Shown: piece by piece, positions 45,512-54,175 of the stretch
Layout: every line of letters begins with the position of its first letter
How positions within the stretch are numbered: the stretch's first letter is position 1
Source: an uncultured Prevotellaceae bacterium
GTDB taxonomy: Bacteria > Bacteroidota > Bacteroidia > Bacteroidales > Bacteroidaceae
Direction: 5' to 3'
DNA length: 64,000 nucleotides
NCBI GenBank assembly: GCA_900316685.1
Contig: ONDS01000004.1
Span: 1 to 64,000, forward strand
Notes under the pieces: model-generated
What the model was told of the DNA's origin: nothing
Databases searched by the model: none
The model's input: only the letters and a program-made list of their open reading frames with translations
Translations under genes and position numbers: made by a program

Positions 45512-46176
45512 AATTCAAAATTCCATTCTTTCCACCCCTCATAAGTATTGACCAGAACTTTTAACCCATCGCCGGCTACCATGTCGGCGGTGGGTATACT
45601 TATGTATACCAGGGAAGAATAATATTCAGGCACACCGTTCTGGTTGTGGAAGAGACGCAATTGCAGGTGCTTCGTATGGTCGTCGTTTTCCGTCCTCTCG
45701 TCGATTAGCATGCCCACGGACTGCCTCACCGTATCATCATCGGTGGCACCGGTCATGATACGCAGTCCCAGATTGAGGAACTTGCCATTGGCGCTTATCC
45801 AGGCAGTCTCGACGTTTTTTATCGGGTCGTAGACCGGCTCTTTCACGTTTTCCGTCGGTTTGGGTTCAAGGGTGATGAGCTGTACCATGGAGTGCACCTT
45901 GTTGGTCGTTCCCGTGGTGGTGGCATCGTAGTAAGCCAGCACACGGTAGAGTGAGTCGGCGGTGACCACCCAGTCCGACGAATAAGGCGAAGCGAAGAAC
46001 ACGCGATTGCCCTCGTCGGTGTCGATATAATCGATTGAGCCTACTGCATTGGAATGAGCGAGGGCAAAATCGGCCCGCATATAGGACAATTTGCCGTCGC
46101 CCGTATCGTAGTCGTGCGAGGTGCAGGCCGCTAACAAGCAGACGAGTGAGAACAGCAGTATTTTCTCTCTTATCAT
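45508..46176 (-). CDS. NigD-like lipoprotein
   Basis: A 222-residue lipoprotein (LLAAC lipobox, Cys18) with the layout of NigD-like proteins of Bacteroidales: an N-terminal beta barrel region (GNRVFFASPYSSDWVVTADS) and a C-terminal immunoglobulin-like domain ending GDGLKVLVNTYEGWKEWNFEF. Relatives include a protein of the nig locus associated with bacteriocin production in Prevotella nigrescens, but most occur without it and have no known role. It is a single gene convergent with tdh. Confidence 0.8.
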   Translation of the reverse strand: MIREKILLFSLVCLLAACTSHDYDTGDGKLSYMRADFALAHSNAVGSIDYIDTDEGNRVFFASPYSSDWVVTADSLYRVLAYYDATTTGTTNKVHSMVQLITLEPKPTENVKEPVYDPIKNVETAWISANGKFLNLGLRIMTGATDDDTVRQSVGMLIDERTENDDHTKHLQLRLFHNQNGVPEYYSSLVYISIPTADMVAGDGLKVLVNTYEGWKEWNFEF

Positions 46177-46254
46177 GACAAGGGTATTAGGGGGATAGTG
46201 CTTAATTGAGAAGTTTTTTGATGAGGAACTATCAGTCGGCTAAGATGGATATAT

Positions 46255-46316
46255 ATATTGTTAGGACATTTTTTTACAAACCACCCCTACCCCTCCTTTT
46301 CCAAAGGAGGGGAGTG
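46255..46316. repeat. dispersed C-rich repeat
   Basis: TTAGGACATTTTTTTACAAA then CCACCCCTACCCCTCC and TTTTCCAAAGGAGGGG. In this copy the loop strand is inverted (TTCCAAA rather than TTTGGAAA) while the stem is kept. Confidence 0.7.
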
Positions 46317-46319
46317 AAG

Positions 46320-47531
46320 TTACCCCATAGTTAGAGAGGAGCTGGCCGGTTGCGCGGTCAGTGCCTTGTAATGGTTGATGGCGGGGTTGGCGTACATGAG
46401 CAGGATGATGTGCCGGATGAAGTCGCGGTCATCTGCCCCCTCGGTGTGCGCCATCTCGATACGCTGTTCGAGGTATGCGGCGAAGGATTGTTGCTCTTTC
46501 GGGCCGCAGTCGCCTTCCACCCTCTTCTGCAGGCAGGATATCACATGGTCGTTGTCATGGCCGTCGACGTCGCCACCCAGCATCCGCAGTGCCACCAGGT
46601 TGGAGGGATAGAGGCGATAATGGAGGTGGATCTGACGGTCGATATATGCCGCCACGCCATCGAACAGCTCAGCCTTGGGCACGTCGCCCAATGAGCGCAG
46701 GTAATCGTCGATGCACGGAGCGCAATGATAATGAATGCCCCCCTTATATCCCATGATGCCCGTGCGCATGCTTATCACATCGTCGTTGGCCGACTTGCGG
46801 AAAGCGGGATTCACATGGCGGCACCAGAGTTCCCGTGCCTTGAGGTAGTCGCAGGGGTCGTACTCGTAGGAGATGGCCAGGGGCACGATATGCAACGCCA
46901 CCAGCCTGTCGACGACGGAGCCCTCGCCCCCCATCGCCATCATCTTGAGTATGGCAGGTTGCGTGCGGTCGTCAGAGTCCTTCGCCCTGCCTTCTCGCTG
47001 GGCTATCCAGATGTTCTCCTTCTTCTCAGCCACGGCATAGTGCATATAATCCGACAGTTGCCGGCTCGCCATGAGCATCTGCCGCGGCGGCAGCGACCGT
47101 TGTACGATGAACGATTTGTTGACCCTGACGAGGTCGCGCACCCATGGCAGAGAGAGCAGGTTGTCGCCGATGGCTATCTCGCAGGTTGTCGGAGCCTGCG
47201 CATCGATGAGCAGTTTGTCGAGCAAAGCCGAGTCGAGCACGATGTCGCGATGGTTGCTCACGAAGGTATATCGCTGTTGGATGTCGACGGCCGAGACATT
47301 GATATCGCATCCTGTGCTCGCTTTGGCCAGTAGCCGTTGGAGGAAGACATAGCAGAAAGTTTTCTGGAAGTCGAGATTGGTCTTGCAGGTACGCATCATC
47401 GCTGCCACTTGCTGCACCGGTGTGTCGGGCAACACATAGGGCAATACGGCGAGGAACTGCTTGTCGGCCAACAGCCGTTCGTAGACCTCGGGCAGCTCTT
47501 CAGGATTATATGGTCGGATATCGTCGTACAT
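46320..47531 (-). CDS. PlsC-like acyltransferase
   Basis: The 403-residue protein has the acyltransferase motifs SNHRDIVLD (the NHxxxxD block, near residue 96) and REGRAKD (the EGxxx block), so it probably transfers acyl groups to a phospholipid or ornithine-lipid precursor. The C-terminal 200 residues are of no known type. The start at 47531 (MYDDIRPYNPEELPEVYERL) is chosen because upstream codons are translated repeat (FNDELFNDEF). It lies after ddl on the same strand, the order seen in many Bacteroidales. Confidence 0.75.
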   Translation of the reverse strand: MYDDIRPYNPEELPEVYERLLADKQFLAVLPYVLPDTPVQQVAAMMRTCKTNLDFQKTFCYVFLQRLLAKASTGCDINVSAVDIQQRYTFVSNHRDIVLDSALLDKLLIDAQAPTTCEIAIGDNLLSLPWVRDLVRVNKSFIVQRSLPPRQMLMASRQLSDYMHYAVAEKKENIWIAQREGRAKDSDDRTQPAILKMMAMGGEGSVVDRLVALHIVPLAISYEYDPCDYLKARELWCRHVNPAFRKSANDDVISMRTGIMGYKGGIHYHCAPCIDDYLRSLGDVPKAELFDGVAAYIDRQIHLHYRLYPSNLVALRMLGGDVDGHDNDHVISCLQKRVEGDCGPKEQQSFAAYLEQRIEMAHTEGADDRDFIRHIILLMYANPAINHYKALTAQPASSSLTMG

Positions 47532-47685
47532 TTTTGAATTGTGAATTTTGAGTTTTGAATTTTGAGTTATCGCGCTAGCGCGATGAAGAAATGAAGAATG
47601 ATGAATTGTGAATTCGTCATTGAATAATTCGTCATTGAACAATTGCGAAGCAATCATTCAACATTCATCATTCAACATTCAACAT
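47532..47685. repeat. mixed short repeats with a short palindrome
   Basis: Contains TTTTGAATTTTGAGTTTTGAA, a palindrome CGCGCTAGCGCG, and AACATTC/AACATTCATCATTC-type heptamers. It runs from the acyltransferase start to the ddl stop. Confidence 0.7.
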
Positions 47686-48687
47686 TCAGAACTGGTTTTC
47701 CACGATGTCGGTGAGCACATCGGTCATGTTGAGTCCGGCGGCCCTCACCTGCTGCGGTATGAAGCTGGTGGGTGTCATGCCCGGCGTGGTGTTCACCTCA
47801 AGCATGTTGATGCGTTCCGTACCGTCGGCGTTCTTGGTGAGGATATAGTCGATGCGTATGATGCCATTGCAATGCAGGATATCGTAGATGGCGCTGGTGA
47901 GTTGGCGCACCCTGCGTGCCGTATCTTCGGAGATTCGCGCCGGAGTTATCTCGTCCACCTGTCCGTTGTACTTGGCGTCGAAGTCGAAGAACTCATTCTT
48001 CGTCACCACCTCGGTGATGGGGAAGAGCACCTCTTTCTCCCGTGTCTTATAGCATCCGATGGTGATTTCCGTACCTTCAAGATACGACTCCACCATCACC
48101 TCGTCGCTCTCCATCATGGCCTTACGCATGGCGGGCGCCAGTTGGTCGATATTCTTCACTTTCGACACGCCGAAGCTGCTGCCGTCGGAGGAGGGCTTGA
48201 CGAAACAAGGCATGCCCACCTTCTGGAGAATCTCCTCGTCGCTCACCAGATGCTCGTAGCCGCGGCGTATGAGCAAGCTCTCGGCCACGCTCACTCCATA
48301 TCCCCTGAGGTATTGGTTGAGTACGAACTTATCGAAGGTCATGGCCTCGACAAGCACCCCGCTGGTGCTGTAGGGCAGGTTCACCAAGTCGAAATATCCC
48401 TGCAGGATACCGTTTTCGCCCGGTGTGCCATGTATGGTGATGTAGGCGTAGTCGAAGTGTACCACCTTGCCGTTCTCCATGAAGGAAAAGTCGTTGCGGT
48501 CGATGGGTGTCGATGTACCGTCGTGCAGGTTGGCATGCCAGTCCTGTCCCTTGATATCTACGATATACACATTATACCGCTGCTTATCGAAAAAGGAATA
48601 AAGACCTTGTGCCGAACGGAGAGACACATCGTGTTCGGAGGAGTCGCCACCACAGACGATGGCAATTGTACGTTTGATGGGTTGCAT
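47686..48687 (-). CDS. ddl: D-alanine--D-alanine ligase
   Basis: Makes the D-Ala-D-Ala dipeptide for peptidoglycan. The 333-residue ATP-grasp protein has the N-terminal GGDSSEHDVSLRSA, the VKPSSDGSSFGVSKV nucleotide-binding strand and the C-terminal LEVNTTPGMTPTSFIPQQ metal-binding motif. MurF, which uses the dipeptide, is encoded at 59991-61292. It follows rluD by 69 bases, a spacer filled with a period-9 repeat. Confidence 0.95.
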   Translation of the reverse strand: MQPIKRTIAIVCGGDSSEHDVSLRSAQGLYSFFDKQRYNVYIVDIKGQDWHANLHDGTSTPIDRNDFSFMENGKVVHFDYAYITIHGTPGENGILQGYFDLVNLPYSTSGVLVEAMTFDKFVLNQYLRGYGVSVAESLLIRRGYEHLVSDEEILQKVGMPCFVKPSSDGSSFGVSKVKNIDQLAPAMRKAMMESDEVMVESYLEGTEITIGCYKTREKEVLFPITEVVTKNEFFDFDAKYNGQVDEITPARISEDTARRVRQLTSAIYDILHCNGIIRIDYILTKNADGTERINMLEVNTTPGMTPTSFIPQQVRAAGLNMTDVLTDIVENQF

Positions 48688-48689
48688 AT

Positions 48690-48745
48690 TGGGTTATGAA
48701 ATTTGAAATACGAAATTTGAAATATGAAATTTGAAATACGAAATG
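48690..48745. repeat. period-9 repeat between rluD and ddl
   Basis: GAAATTTGAAATACGAAATTTGAAATATGAAATT-type units in the short spacer; related to the AATCCGAAATCC insertion inside the gene at 22285-22375. Confidence 0.75.
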
Positions 48746-48756
48746 ATGCCGGCTGT

Positions 48757-49812
48757 TTATTCTATGCGCTTATTGGCAGCATAGGCCCGCCAGCGTGTGA
48801 TGAGTTTGGAGAAATCCTCGGGCCATGGGGCATTGAAGTCCATTTCCTCGCCGGTGATGGGATGTTGGAATCCGAGGGTCATGGCATGTAGTGCCGGCCG
48901 CCGGCATATCTGCATACCGTTGTGGATAAAGGCATTATACGACGCGCTTCTCTCGCCCCGTAGTATCTCGGTGCCCCCATAGCGTTCGTCGCTGAAGAGG
49001 GGGTGGCCGATATGCCGCATGTGGGCACGTATCTGGTGGGTGCGCCCCGTTTCCAACCGGCATTCCACAAGCGTGACGTATCCGAAACGTTCGAGCACTC
49101 GGTAATGTGTGACCGCCGTCTTGCCGATGCCGGAGTCGGGCGGAAACACCTCCATGCGCAGTCGGTCGTGGGGGTCGCGTGCGATGTTGCCCTCTATGCG
49201 CCCTTCATCATCGATGAAGTTGCCCCACACGAGGGCGTTATACAGGCGGCGGGTGGTCTTGTTGAAAAACTGTATGCCCAGTTTCGATTTCGCCTCGGGA
49301 GTCTTTGCCACCACCAACAGTCCGCTCGTACCCTTGTCGATACGGTGCACCAATCCCACCTCGGGGTCGTTGGGGTCGTATTCCTTCATATCGCGCAGGT
49401 GCCACGCCACGGCATTAACCAATGTTCCGTTGAAATTGCCGCAACCTGGATGCACCACCATACCTGCCACTTTGTTGACCACCATGATATAGTCGTCTTC
49501 ATAAACGATGTTCAGAGGTATCTCCTCGGGCACGATAGACGTGTCGAAAGGCGGCCGGTCGAGCATGATGGTAATCACGTCGAGCGGTCGTATGCGGTAG
49601 CTGTTTTTCGTGGGATTGCCGTTGACAAACACGTAGCCCGCATCTGTGGCTCTCTGTATGCGGTTGCGCGTGGTATGTGGCATGTGGTCGGCCAAGAAAC
49701 GGTCGAGCCTCACGCTGTCCTGCCCTTTGTCCACCTCGAAGCGATGGTGCTCGAAAAGCGACTGTTCCTCCTCTTCCTCCAGTTCTTCTATGATAGCTTT
49801 GAGATCACTCAT
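48757..49812 (-). CDS. rluD: RluA/RluD-family 23S rRNA pseudouridine synthase
   Basis: The 351-residue protein has an S4 RNA-binding domain (DRFLADHMPHTTRNRIQRA) and the catalytic domain with the active-site aspartate in HRIDKGTSGLLVVAK and the GRTHQIRAHM motif. It would isomerise uridines in the large ribosomal RNA. An acidic helix (EELEEEEEQ) leads the N-terminus. It is nine bases downstream of the PASTA gene, in the conserved order PASTA-rluD-ddl-acyltransferase. Confidence 0.92.
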   Translation of the reverse strand: MSDLKAIIEELEEEEEQSLFEHHRFEVDKGQDSVRLDRFLADHMPHTTRNRIQRATDAGYVFVNGNPTKNSYRIRPLDVITIMLDRPPFDTSIVPEEIPLNIVYEDDYIMVVNKVAGMVVHPGCGNFNGTLVNAVAWHLRDMKEYDPNDPEVGLVHRIDKGTSGLLVVAKTPEAKSKLGIQFFNKTTRRLYNALVWGNFIDDEGRIEGNIARDPHDRLRMEVFPPDSGIGKTAVTHYRVLERFGYVTLVECRLETGRTHQIRAHMRHIGHPLFSDERYGGTEILRGERSASYNAFIHNGMQICRRPALHAMTLGFQHPITGEEMDFNAPWPEDFSKLITRWRAYAANKRIE

Positions 49813-49821
49813 GATGCATAG

Positions 49822-50568
49822 TTAGTTGGAAGCAGCGGGTGCGGAAGCAGGAGCCGGAGCAGGAGCCGGAGCGGCGGGCTTGGATGCCGACTCGCTCTTT
49901 TCCTCTTTATGTTCCGTTTTCTTAGGCCGTGGACGTGGCCGTTTGGGTTCATCATCCTCCAACCCGGTATCCTCTAAGGTAGGTTGCGTGAAGGTCACCT
50001 CCTCGCTGAGGTCTCTGCGCCCATCACCCACCTGTATGGTCAACAAATCTTCGGTCGACACGAGGTCGCCTTCGAAGAGGCTCCTTCCTCGGCATTTCAG
50101 TCCGTACACCCAATCGCGCTCGCCCGGCACATACTCAGGGTCGCCCAGTTTGAATCCGAGGGCGGTGAGCTTGTTCTGTGCGTCGCGCAGGGAGCTGTTG
50201 TCGATGATGTCGGGAATGGCTATCGACGGAGAGTGCGAACCATTGATCTTTACGTAGACCACGCGGTCGGGCTTGATGATATCGCCGGCGGCTATCGACT
50301 GTTCGAGTATGCAGTCGGGCGGCAGCGATTTGACGAAATCGGTGTCGCTCACCTCGAGATTCAGGTCGAGGCTGTCGAGCATGGCCTCAGCCTGCTCGAA
50401 ACTTTTATGTACGATATCGGGCATTTCCACCGACTGTCCATGTCGTGTGTACAGTTCCAGTCCATATTTGAACCCCAGGGCCAAGAGCACGACGATGACA
50501 GCCATCGCGAGCAGGTTGCCCCACAGATGTTTACTCAACAACTTTTTGAAGAAAGACTGCTTTTCCAT
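49822..50568 (-). CDS. membrane-anchored PASTA-domain protein
   Basis: A single membrane segment (about residues 18-36) is followed by PASTA repeats (MPDIVHKSFEQAEAMLDSL, IPDIIDNSSLRDAQNKLTALG) and a Lys-rich, Ala-Pro tail. PASTA domains bind muropeptides or penicillin-binding partners at the cell wall; here there is no attached kinase or transpeptidase. It is the first gene of the operon with rluD, ddl and the acyltransferase. The promoter at 50592-50622 is of the dispersed-repeat type also found three times before folP. Confidence 0.88.
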   Translation of the reverse strand: MEKQSFFKKLLSKHLWGNLLAMAVIVVLLALGFKYGLELYTRHGQSVEMPDIVHKSFEQAEAMLDSLDLNLEVSDTDFVKSLPPDCILEQSIAAGDIIKPDRVVYVKINGSHSPSIAIPDIIDNSSLRDAQNKLTALGFKLGDPEYVPGERDWVYGLKCRGRSLFEGDLVSTEDLLTIQVGDGRRDLSEEVTFTQPTLEDTGLEDDEPKRPRPRPKKTEHKEEKSESASKPAAPAPAPAPASAPAASN

Positions 50569-50591
50569 TTCTGAAAACGGTTATATAGGTG

Positions 50592-50622
50592 CAAAGATAG
50601 TGCAAGTTGAGCGAAGAACAAA
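50592..50622 (-). promoter_or_regulatory. promoter of the PASTA operon, repeat-borne
   Basis: On the minus strand TTTG (50619-50622), 19 bases, TATCTTTG (50592-50599). The spacer includes CGCTCAACTTGCAC, identical to the folP promoters. A decayed second copy lies next to it at about 50650-50695. Confidence 0.65.
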
Positions 50623-50693
50623 AAGAATTATTCTTTTTTTATTCCGAAACGCCGCCTATCTTCTGAAAAGATAGTGCGAGCCCGGCTAAGAAC

Positions 50694-50726
50694 AAAAAAA
50701 CAGGAATAAGCTATGCTCCTTCCTGT
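50694..50726 (-). terminator. terminator of rpmH
   Basis: In the gene's direction: ACAGGAA stem, a 13-base loop, TTCCTGT, then a run of T. It is the most classical terminator in the window. Confidence 0.65.
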
Positions 50727-50751
50727 CGTCAATGGTGATAAGTGAAATCAC

Positions 50752-50907
50752 TTACTTTCCGTGGTGCTCATCAGAAACGGTGAGTTTCTTACGGCCCTTG
50801 GCACGGCGCGAAGCCAGCACACGACGGCCATTCTTGGTGGACATTCTTTCACGGAAGCCGTGCTTGTTCACTCTTCTGCGGTTGTGGGGTTGAAATGTTC
50901 TTTTCAT
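50752..50907 (-). CDS. rpmH: 50S ribosomal protein L34
   Basis: A 51-residue, strongly basic protein begins [18 protein letters not shown] and contains [19 protein letters not shown], the diagnostic L34 sequence, with a short C-terminal tail [11 protein letters not shown] -7 box TATCTTTG lies at 50931-50938 and a second TACTTTTG at 50964-50971 on the same strand. It diverges from efp. It was not paired here with rnpA or dnaA, which usually neighbour it in other phyla. Confidence 0.97.
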   Translation of the reverse strand: MKRTFQPHNRRRVNKHGFRERMSTKNGRRVLASRRAKGRKKLTVSDEHHGK

Positions 50908-51184
50908 TTTATTATGTATTTATTGTTATGCAAAGATAAGGACGTTTTTGACCTTTTGGGGTGCAAAAGTACTCATTTCTTTTGAAATAACAAAGTTTTC
51001 TTCGATTTTTAGTTCTTTCTTTTGCGTTTTTTTCGAAAAAGAGGTGGTTATGGCACTGATTTTCTTTATTTTGCACCCCTTAGGAATAGATTTTCTATCA
51101 TTTGGCGCAGGAAAACGGGATTTTTTATTAATTTTGCAGCGAAAAAGTCGAAGATTCCGCACATAACATTAACAAATTATACAG

Positions 51185-51751
51185 ATGATCAAATCACAAG
51201 ACATTAAAAAAGGTACTTGCATCCGTATGGACGGCAAGTTGTATTTCTGCATCGATTTCCTCCACGTGAAACCCGGCAAGGGCAACACCATCATGAGAAC
51301 AACCCTCAAGGATGTGGTGAGCGGTCGCGTTTTGGAGAAGCGTTTCAATATCGGTGAGGCATTGGAAGACGTGCGCGTGGAGCGTCGTCCCTATCAGTAT
51401 CTCTACATGGAGGGTGAGGATTATATCTTCATGAACCAGGAGACCTACGACCAGATACCCATCAGCAAGGAGCTCATTACCGGTGTTGACTTTATGAAGG
51501 AGAGCGACGTGGTGGATGTGGTGAGCGACGCCGACACCAACACCATCCTCTATGCCGAGATGCCCGTGAAGACCAACCTGCGCATCACCCACAGCGAGCC
51601 GGGTGTGAAGGGCGACACCGCCACCAATGCCACCAAGCCCGCCACCTTAGAGACAGGTGTCGAGGTGCGCGTACCTTTGTTCATCAATGAGGGCGACCTG
51701 ATCCAGGTGGACACACGCGACGGCTCTTACCTGCAGCGCGTGAAAGAATAA
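51185..51751 (+). CDS. efp: translation elongation factor P
   Basis: EF-P rescues ribosomes stalled on proline runs. The 188-residue protein has the three beta-barrel domains, with the KPGKGNTIMRT loop whose lysine is the position modified in enteric bacteria. No modification enzyme is encoded nearby. A -7 box TAATTTTG is at 51129-51136. The C-terminus GDLIQVDTRDGSYLQRVKE is typical. Confidence 0.95.
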   Translation: MIKSQDIKKGTCIRMDGKLYFCIDFLHVKPGKGNTIMRTTLKDVVSGRVLEKRFNIGEALEDVRVERRPYQYLYMEGEDYIFMNQETYDQIPISKELITGVDFMKESDVVDVVSDADTNTILYAEMPVKTNLRITHSEPGVKGDTATNATKPATLETGVEVRVPLFINEGDLIQVDTRDGSYLQRVKE

Positions 51752-51755
51752 CAAC

Positions 51756-52802
51756 ATGAGATATTCCATCATCGTTCCCGTGTTCAACCGCCCCGACGAG
51801 GTGGACGAACTGCTCGAAAGCCTCACCCGCCAACAGGAAAAGGATTTTGAGGTGGTTATCGTGGAAGATGGATCGACCAAGACATGTAAGTCAGTGTGTG
51901 AGCGCTATGCCGACACACTTGACTTACATTATTTTTTCAAGGACAACTCCGGTCCCGGCCAGAGCAGGAACTATGGTGCCAAGCGTGCCAAGGGCGAGTA
52001 CCTGATCGTGTTGGATTCCGATGTGGTGCTCCCCGAGGGTTATCTCGCCGAGGTGGAGAAGGAGTTGCGCCGTAAGCCCGCCGATGCCTTCGGCGGTCCC
52101 GACCGCGCCCATGAGTCGTTCACCGACACTCAGAAAGCCATCTCCTACTCAATGACCAGTTTCTTCACCACCGGCGGCATACGCGGCGGCAAGAAGAAAC
52201 TCGACAAGTTCTATCCCCGTTCGTTCAACATGGGCATACGGCGTGAGGTCTACCAGCAGTTGGGTGGTTTTTCGAAGATGCGCTTCGGCGAGGACATCGA
52301 CTTCAGCCTGCGTATCTTCCAGGGTGGCTACCATTGCCGTTTGTTTCCCGAGGCATGGGTGTGGCATAAGCGGCGCACCGACTTCCGTAAGTTCTTCCGC
52401 CAGGTGTTCAACAGCGGCATTGCCCGCATCAACCTGATGAAGCGCCATCCCGGGTCGTTGAAGGCCGTACACCTGCTGCCCACCGTATTCACCGTGGGCA
52501 CCATTGCGCTCATCCTCCTCTCCGCCGTGGGTCGTGTGCTCATGGAATATGGTGGCGAGGACAGTATCCACCGTTTCTACTGGCTCTGCGCCGCCCCGTG
52601 GATACCTATCCTGCTCTTCTGTCTCGTCATCTTCATCGATGCGAGCATCCGCAACAAGAGCCTCAAGATAGGTGCGCTGAGCGTGTGCGCCTCGTTTGTG
52701 CAGTTGTTCGGCTACGGTTGCGGATTTCTGGTGGCATGGTGGAAACGTTGCGTACTGGGCAAGGACGAGTTCCAGGCTTTTGAGAAAAACTTCTATAAGT
52801 AG
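51756..52802 (+). CDS. family 2 glycosyltransferase with C-terminal membrane segments
   Basis: The 348-residue protein begins SIIVPVFNRPDEVDELL and has VIVEDGSTK and the LDSDVVLPEG metal-binding motif of GT-A inverting transferases, then RFGEDIDFSLRI. Two hydrophobic helices near residues 235-310 would anchor it in the inner membrane. It probably adds a sugar to a lipid-linked glycan; donor and acceptor are unknown. The start lies 4 bases after efp, so the two share a transcript. Confidence 0.85.
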   Translation: MRYSIIVPVFNRPDEVDELLESLTRQQEKDFEVVIVEDGSTKTCKSVCERYADTLDLHYFFKDNSGPGQSRNYGAKRAKGEYLIVLDSDVVLPEGYLAEVEKELRRKPADAFGGPDRAHESFTDTQKAISYSMTSFFTTGGIRGGKKKLDKFYPRSFNMGIRREVYQQLGGFSKMRFGEDIDFSLRIFQGGYHCRLFPEAWVWHKRRTDFRKFFRQVFNSGIARINLMKRHPGSLKAVHLLPTVFTVGTIALILLSAVGRVLMEYGGEDSIHRFYWLCAAPWIPILLFCLVIFIDASIRNKSLKIGALSVCASFVQLFGYGCGFLVAWWKRCVLGKDEFQAFEKNFYK

Positions 52803-53030
52803 AGAGGTGAGAGGTGAGAGTTAAGAGGTGAGAGTTAAGAGTTAAGAATTAAGAGTTAAGAAAAATAGTCTGACAGCAGAGTATTGTCCAAACTCCTAAA
52901 CTACCAAATTCCTAAACTCCTCAACTACTGAGCTCCTCAACTACTGAACTCCTCAACTACCAAACTCCTCAACTACTGAACTCCTCAACTACCAAACTCC
53001 TCCCCCCCAACTCCCAACTCCTGAAAACTA
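52803..53030. repeat. octamer and heptamer repeats
   Basis: GAGTTAAGA/GAGGTGAGA units are followed by CTCCTCAACTACTGAA/CTCCTCAACTACCAAA repeats that reach the radC start. No other content is seen. Confidence 0.8.
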
Positions 53031-53037
53031 CATCATC

Positions 53038-53730
53038 ATGGAACAAGGCAAACTCAACATCAATGAATGGAGCGAGGAAGACCGCCCCCGCGAGCGGTTG
53101 GCCCGTCTGGGCGCCTCGGCACTGAGCAATGCCGAGTTGCTCGCCATACTCATTGGTTCGGGCACCCCCGAGGTCACTGCCGTCGACCTGATGAAGCAAG
53201 TGCTCAAGCAGTGCGGCGACAACCTCAACACCCTTGGCAAGATGAGCATCGGCGAGCTGATGGCCTTCAAGGGCATCGGCATGGCCAAGGCCATCACTAT
53301 CCTTGCCGCCTGTGAGCTGGGAAAGCGGCGCCAGGCCGAACGAGCAGCAGACCGACAGGACTTCAGCTCCCCCACCCTCATCTACCAGTTCATGCGCCCG
53401 AAGATGCAAGACCTGGATGTGGAAGAGGCATGGATCATGCTGTTGAACCAGAACTACAAGCTCATCAAATGCGAGCGTCTCTCCCATGGCGGCATCACCG
53501 AGACATCCGTCGACCTGCGCCTTATCATCAAGCAATGTGTGCTCAACAACGCCACCGTGCTGGTGCTCTGCCATAATCACCCCAGCAACAACCCCCATCC
53601 CAGTCGTGACGACGACCAGCTCACACAACGTGTGAAGAAAGGGTGCGACATCATGCGCATCCATCTGCTCGACCATCTCATCATCACCGACGGACAATAT
53701 TACAGCTACCGCGAACAAGGAAGACTATAA
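53038..53730 (+). CDS. radC: RadC/JAB-domain protein
   Basis: The 230-residue protein has a helix-hairpin-helix region (LNTLGKMSIGELMAFKGIGMAKAI) and the JAB metalloprotease-like motif HNHPSNNPHPSRDD with the zinc ligands HxH and Asp. The family was named for DNA repair, but that role is doubtful; a peptidase or nuclease function has been proposed. It stands alone after repeat DNA. Confidence 0.9.
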   Translation: MEQGKLNINEWSEEDRPRERLARLGASALSNAELLAILIGSGTPEVTAVDLMKQVLKQCGDNLNTLGKMSIGELMAFKGIGMAKAITILAACELGKRRQAERAADRQDFSSPTLIYQFMRPKMQDLDVEEAWIMLLNQNYKLIKCERLSHGGITETSVDLRLIIKQCVLNNATVLVLCHNHPSNNPHPSRDDDQLTQRVKKGCDIMRIHLLDHLIITDGQYYSYREQGRL

Positions 53731-53854
53731 GTAAAAAAGGAAGTAAAAGAGGGAGTTAAGCTCTTCGTGCAGTACCATAGTCCACAACGGAGTATCATCC
53801 TATTTAACTTCCAGGAGCGAAACGAATCAACTTCCAATTTAATATAAGAAAAAA

Positions 53855-54175
53855 ATGACACAGGAAGAAAAGACGAACATAGAAGAACGCATCGTTGACG
53901 TGCTACGCACCGTCTTCGATCCCGAGATACCCGTGAACATCTACGACTTGGGACTGATTTACAAAATCGACGTGAAGGACGATGCGTCGGTCGACATCGA
54001 CATGACCTTCACGGCGCCCACCTGTCCCGCCGCCGACTTCATCCTCGAAGACGTTCGCCAAAAGGTAGAAGGTCTTCGCGAGGTGACCAGCGCCAATGTG
54101 CAGTTGGTGTTCGAGCCCGTCTGGGACAAGGACATGATGAGTGAGGAAGCAAAAGTGGAATTAGGTCTGGACTGA
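53855..54175 (+). CDS. MIP18/DUF59 family protein, SufT-like
   Basis: The 106-residue protein has the family motif VFDPEIPVNIYDLGLIY and TFTAPTCPAADFI with its conserved cysteine. Members help mature iron-sulfur proteins. No suf or isc gene is nearby. Its TGA overlaps the ATG of the next gene by one base (TGATG). Confidence 0.88.
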   Translation: MTQEEKTNIEERIVDVLRTVFDPEIPVNIYDLGLIYKIDVKDDASVDIDMTFTAPTCPAADFILEDVRQKVEGLREVTSANVQLVFEPVWDKDMMSEEAKVELGLD

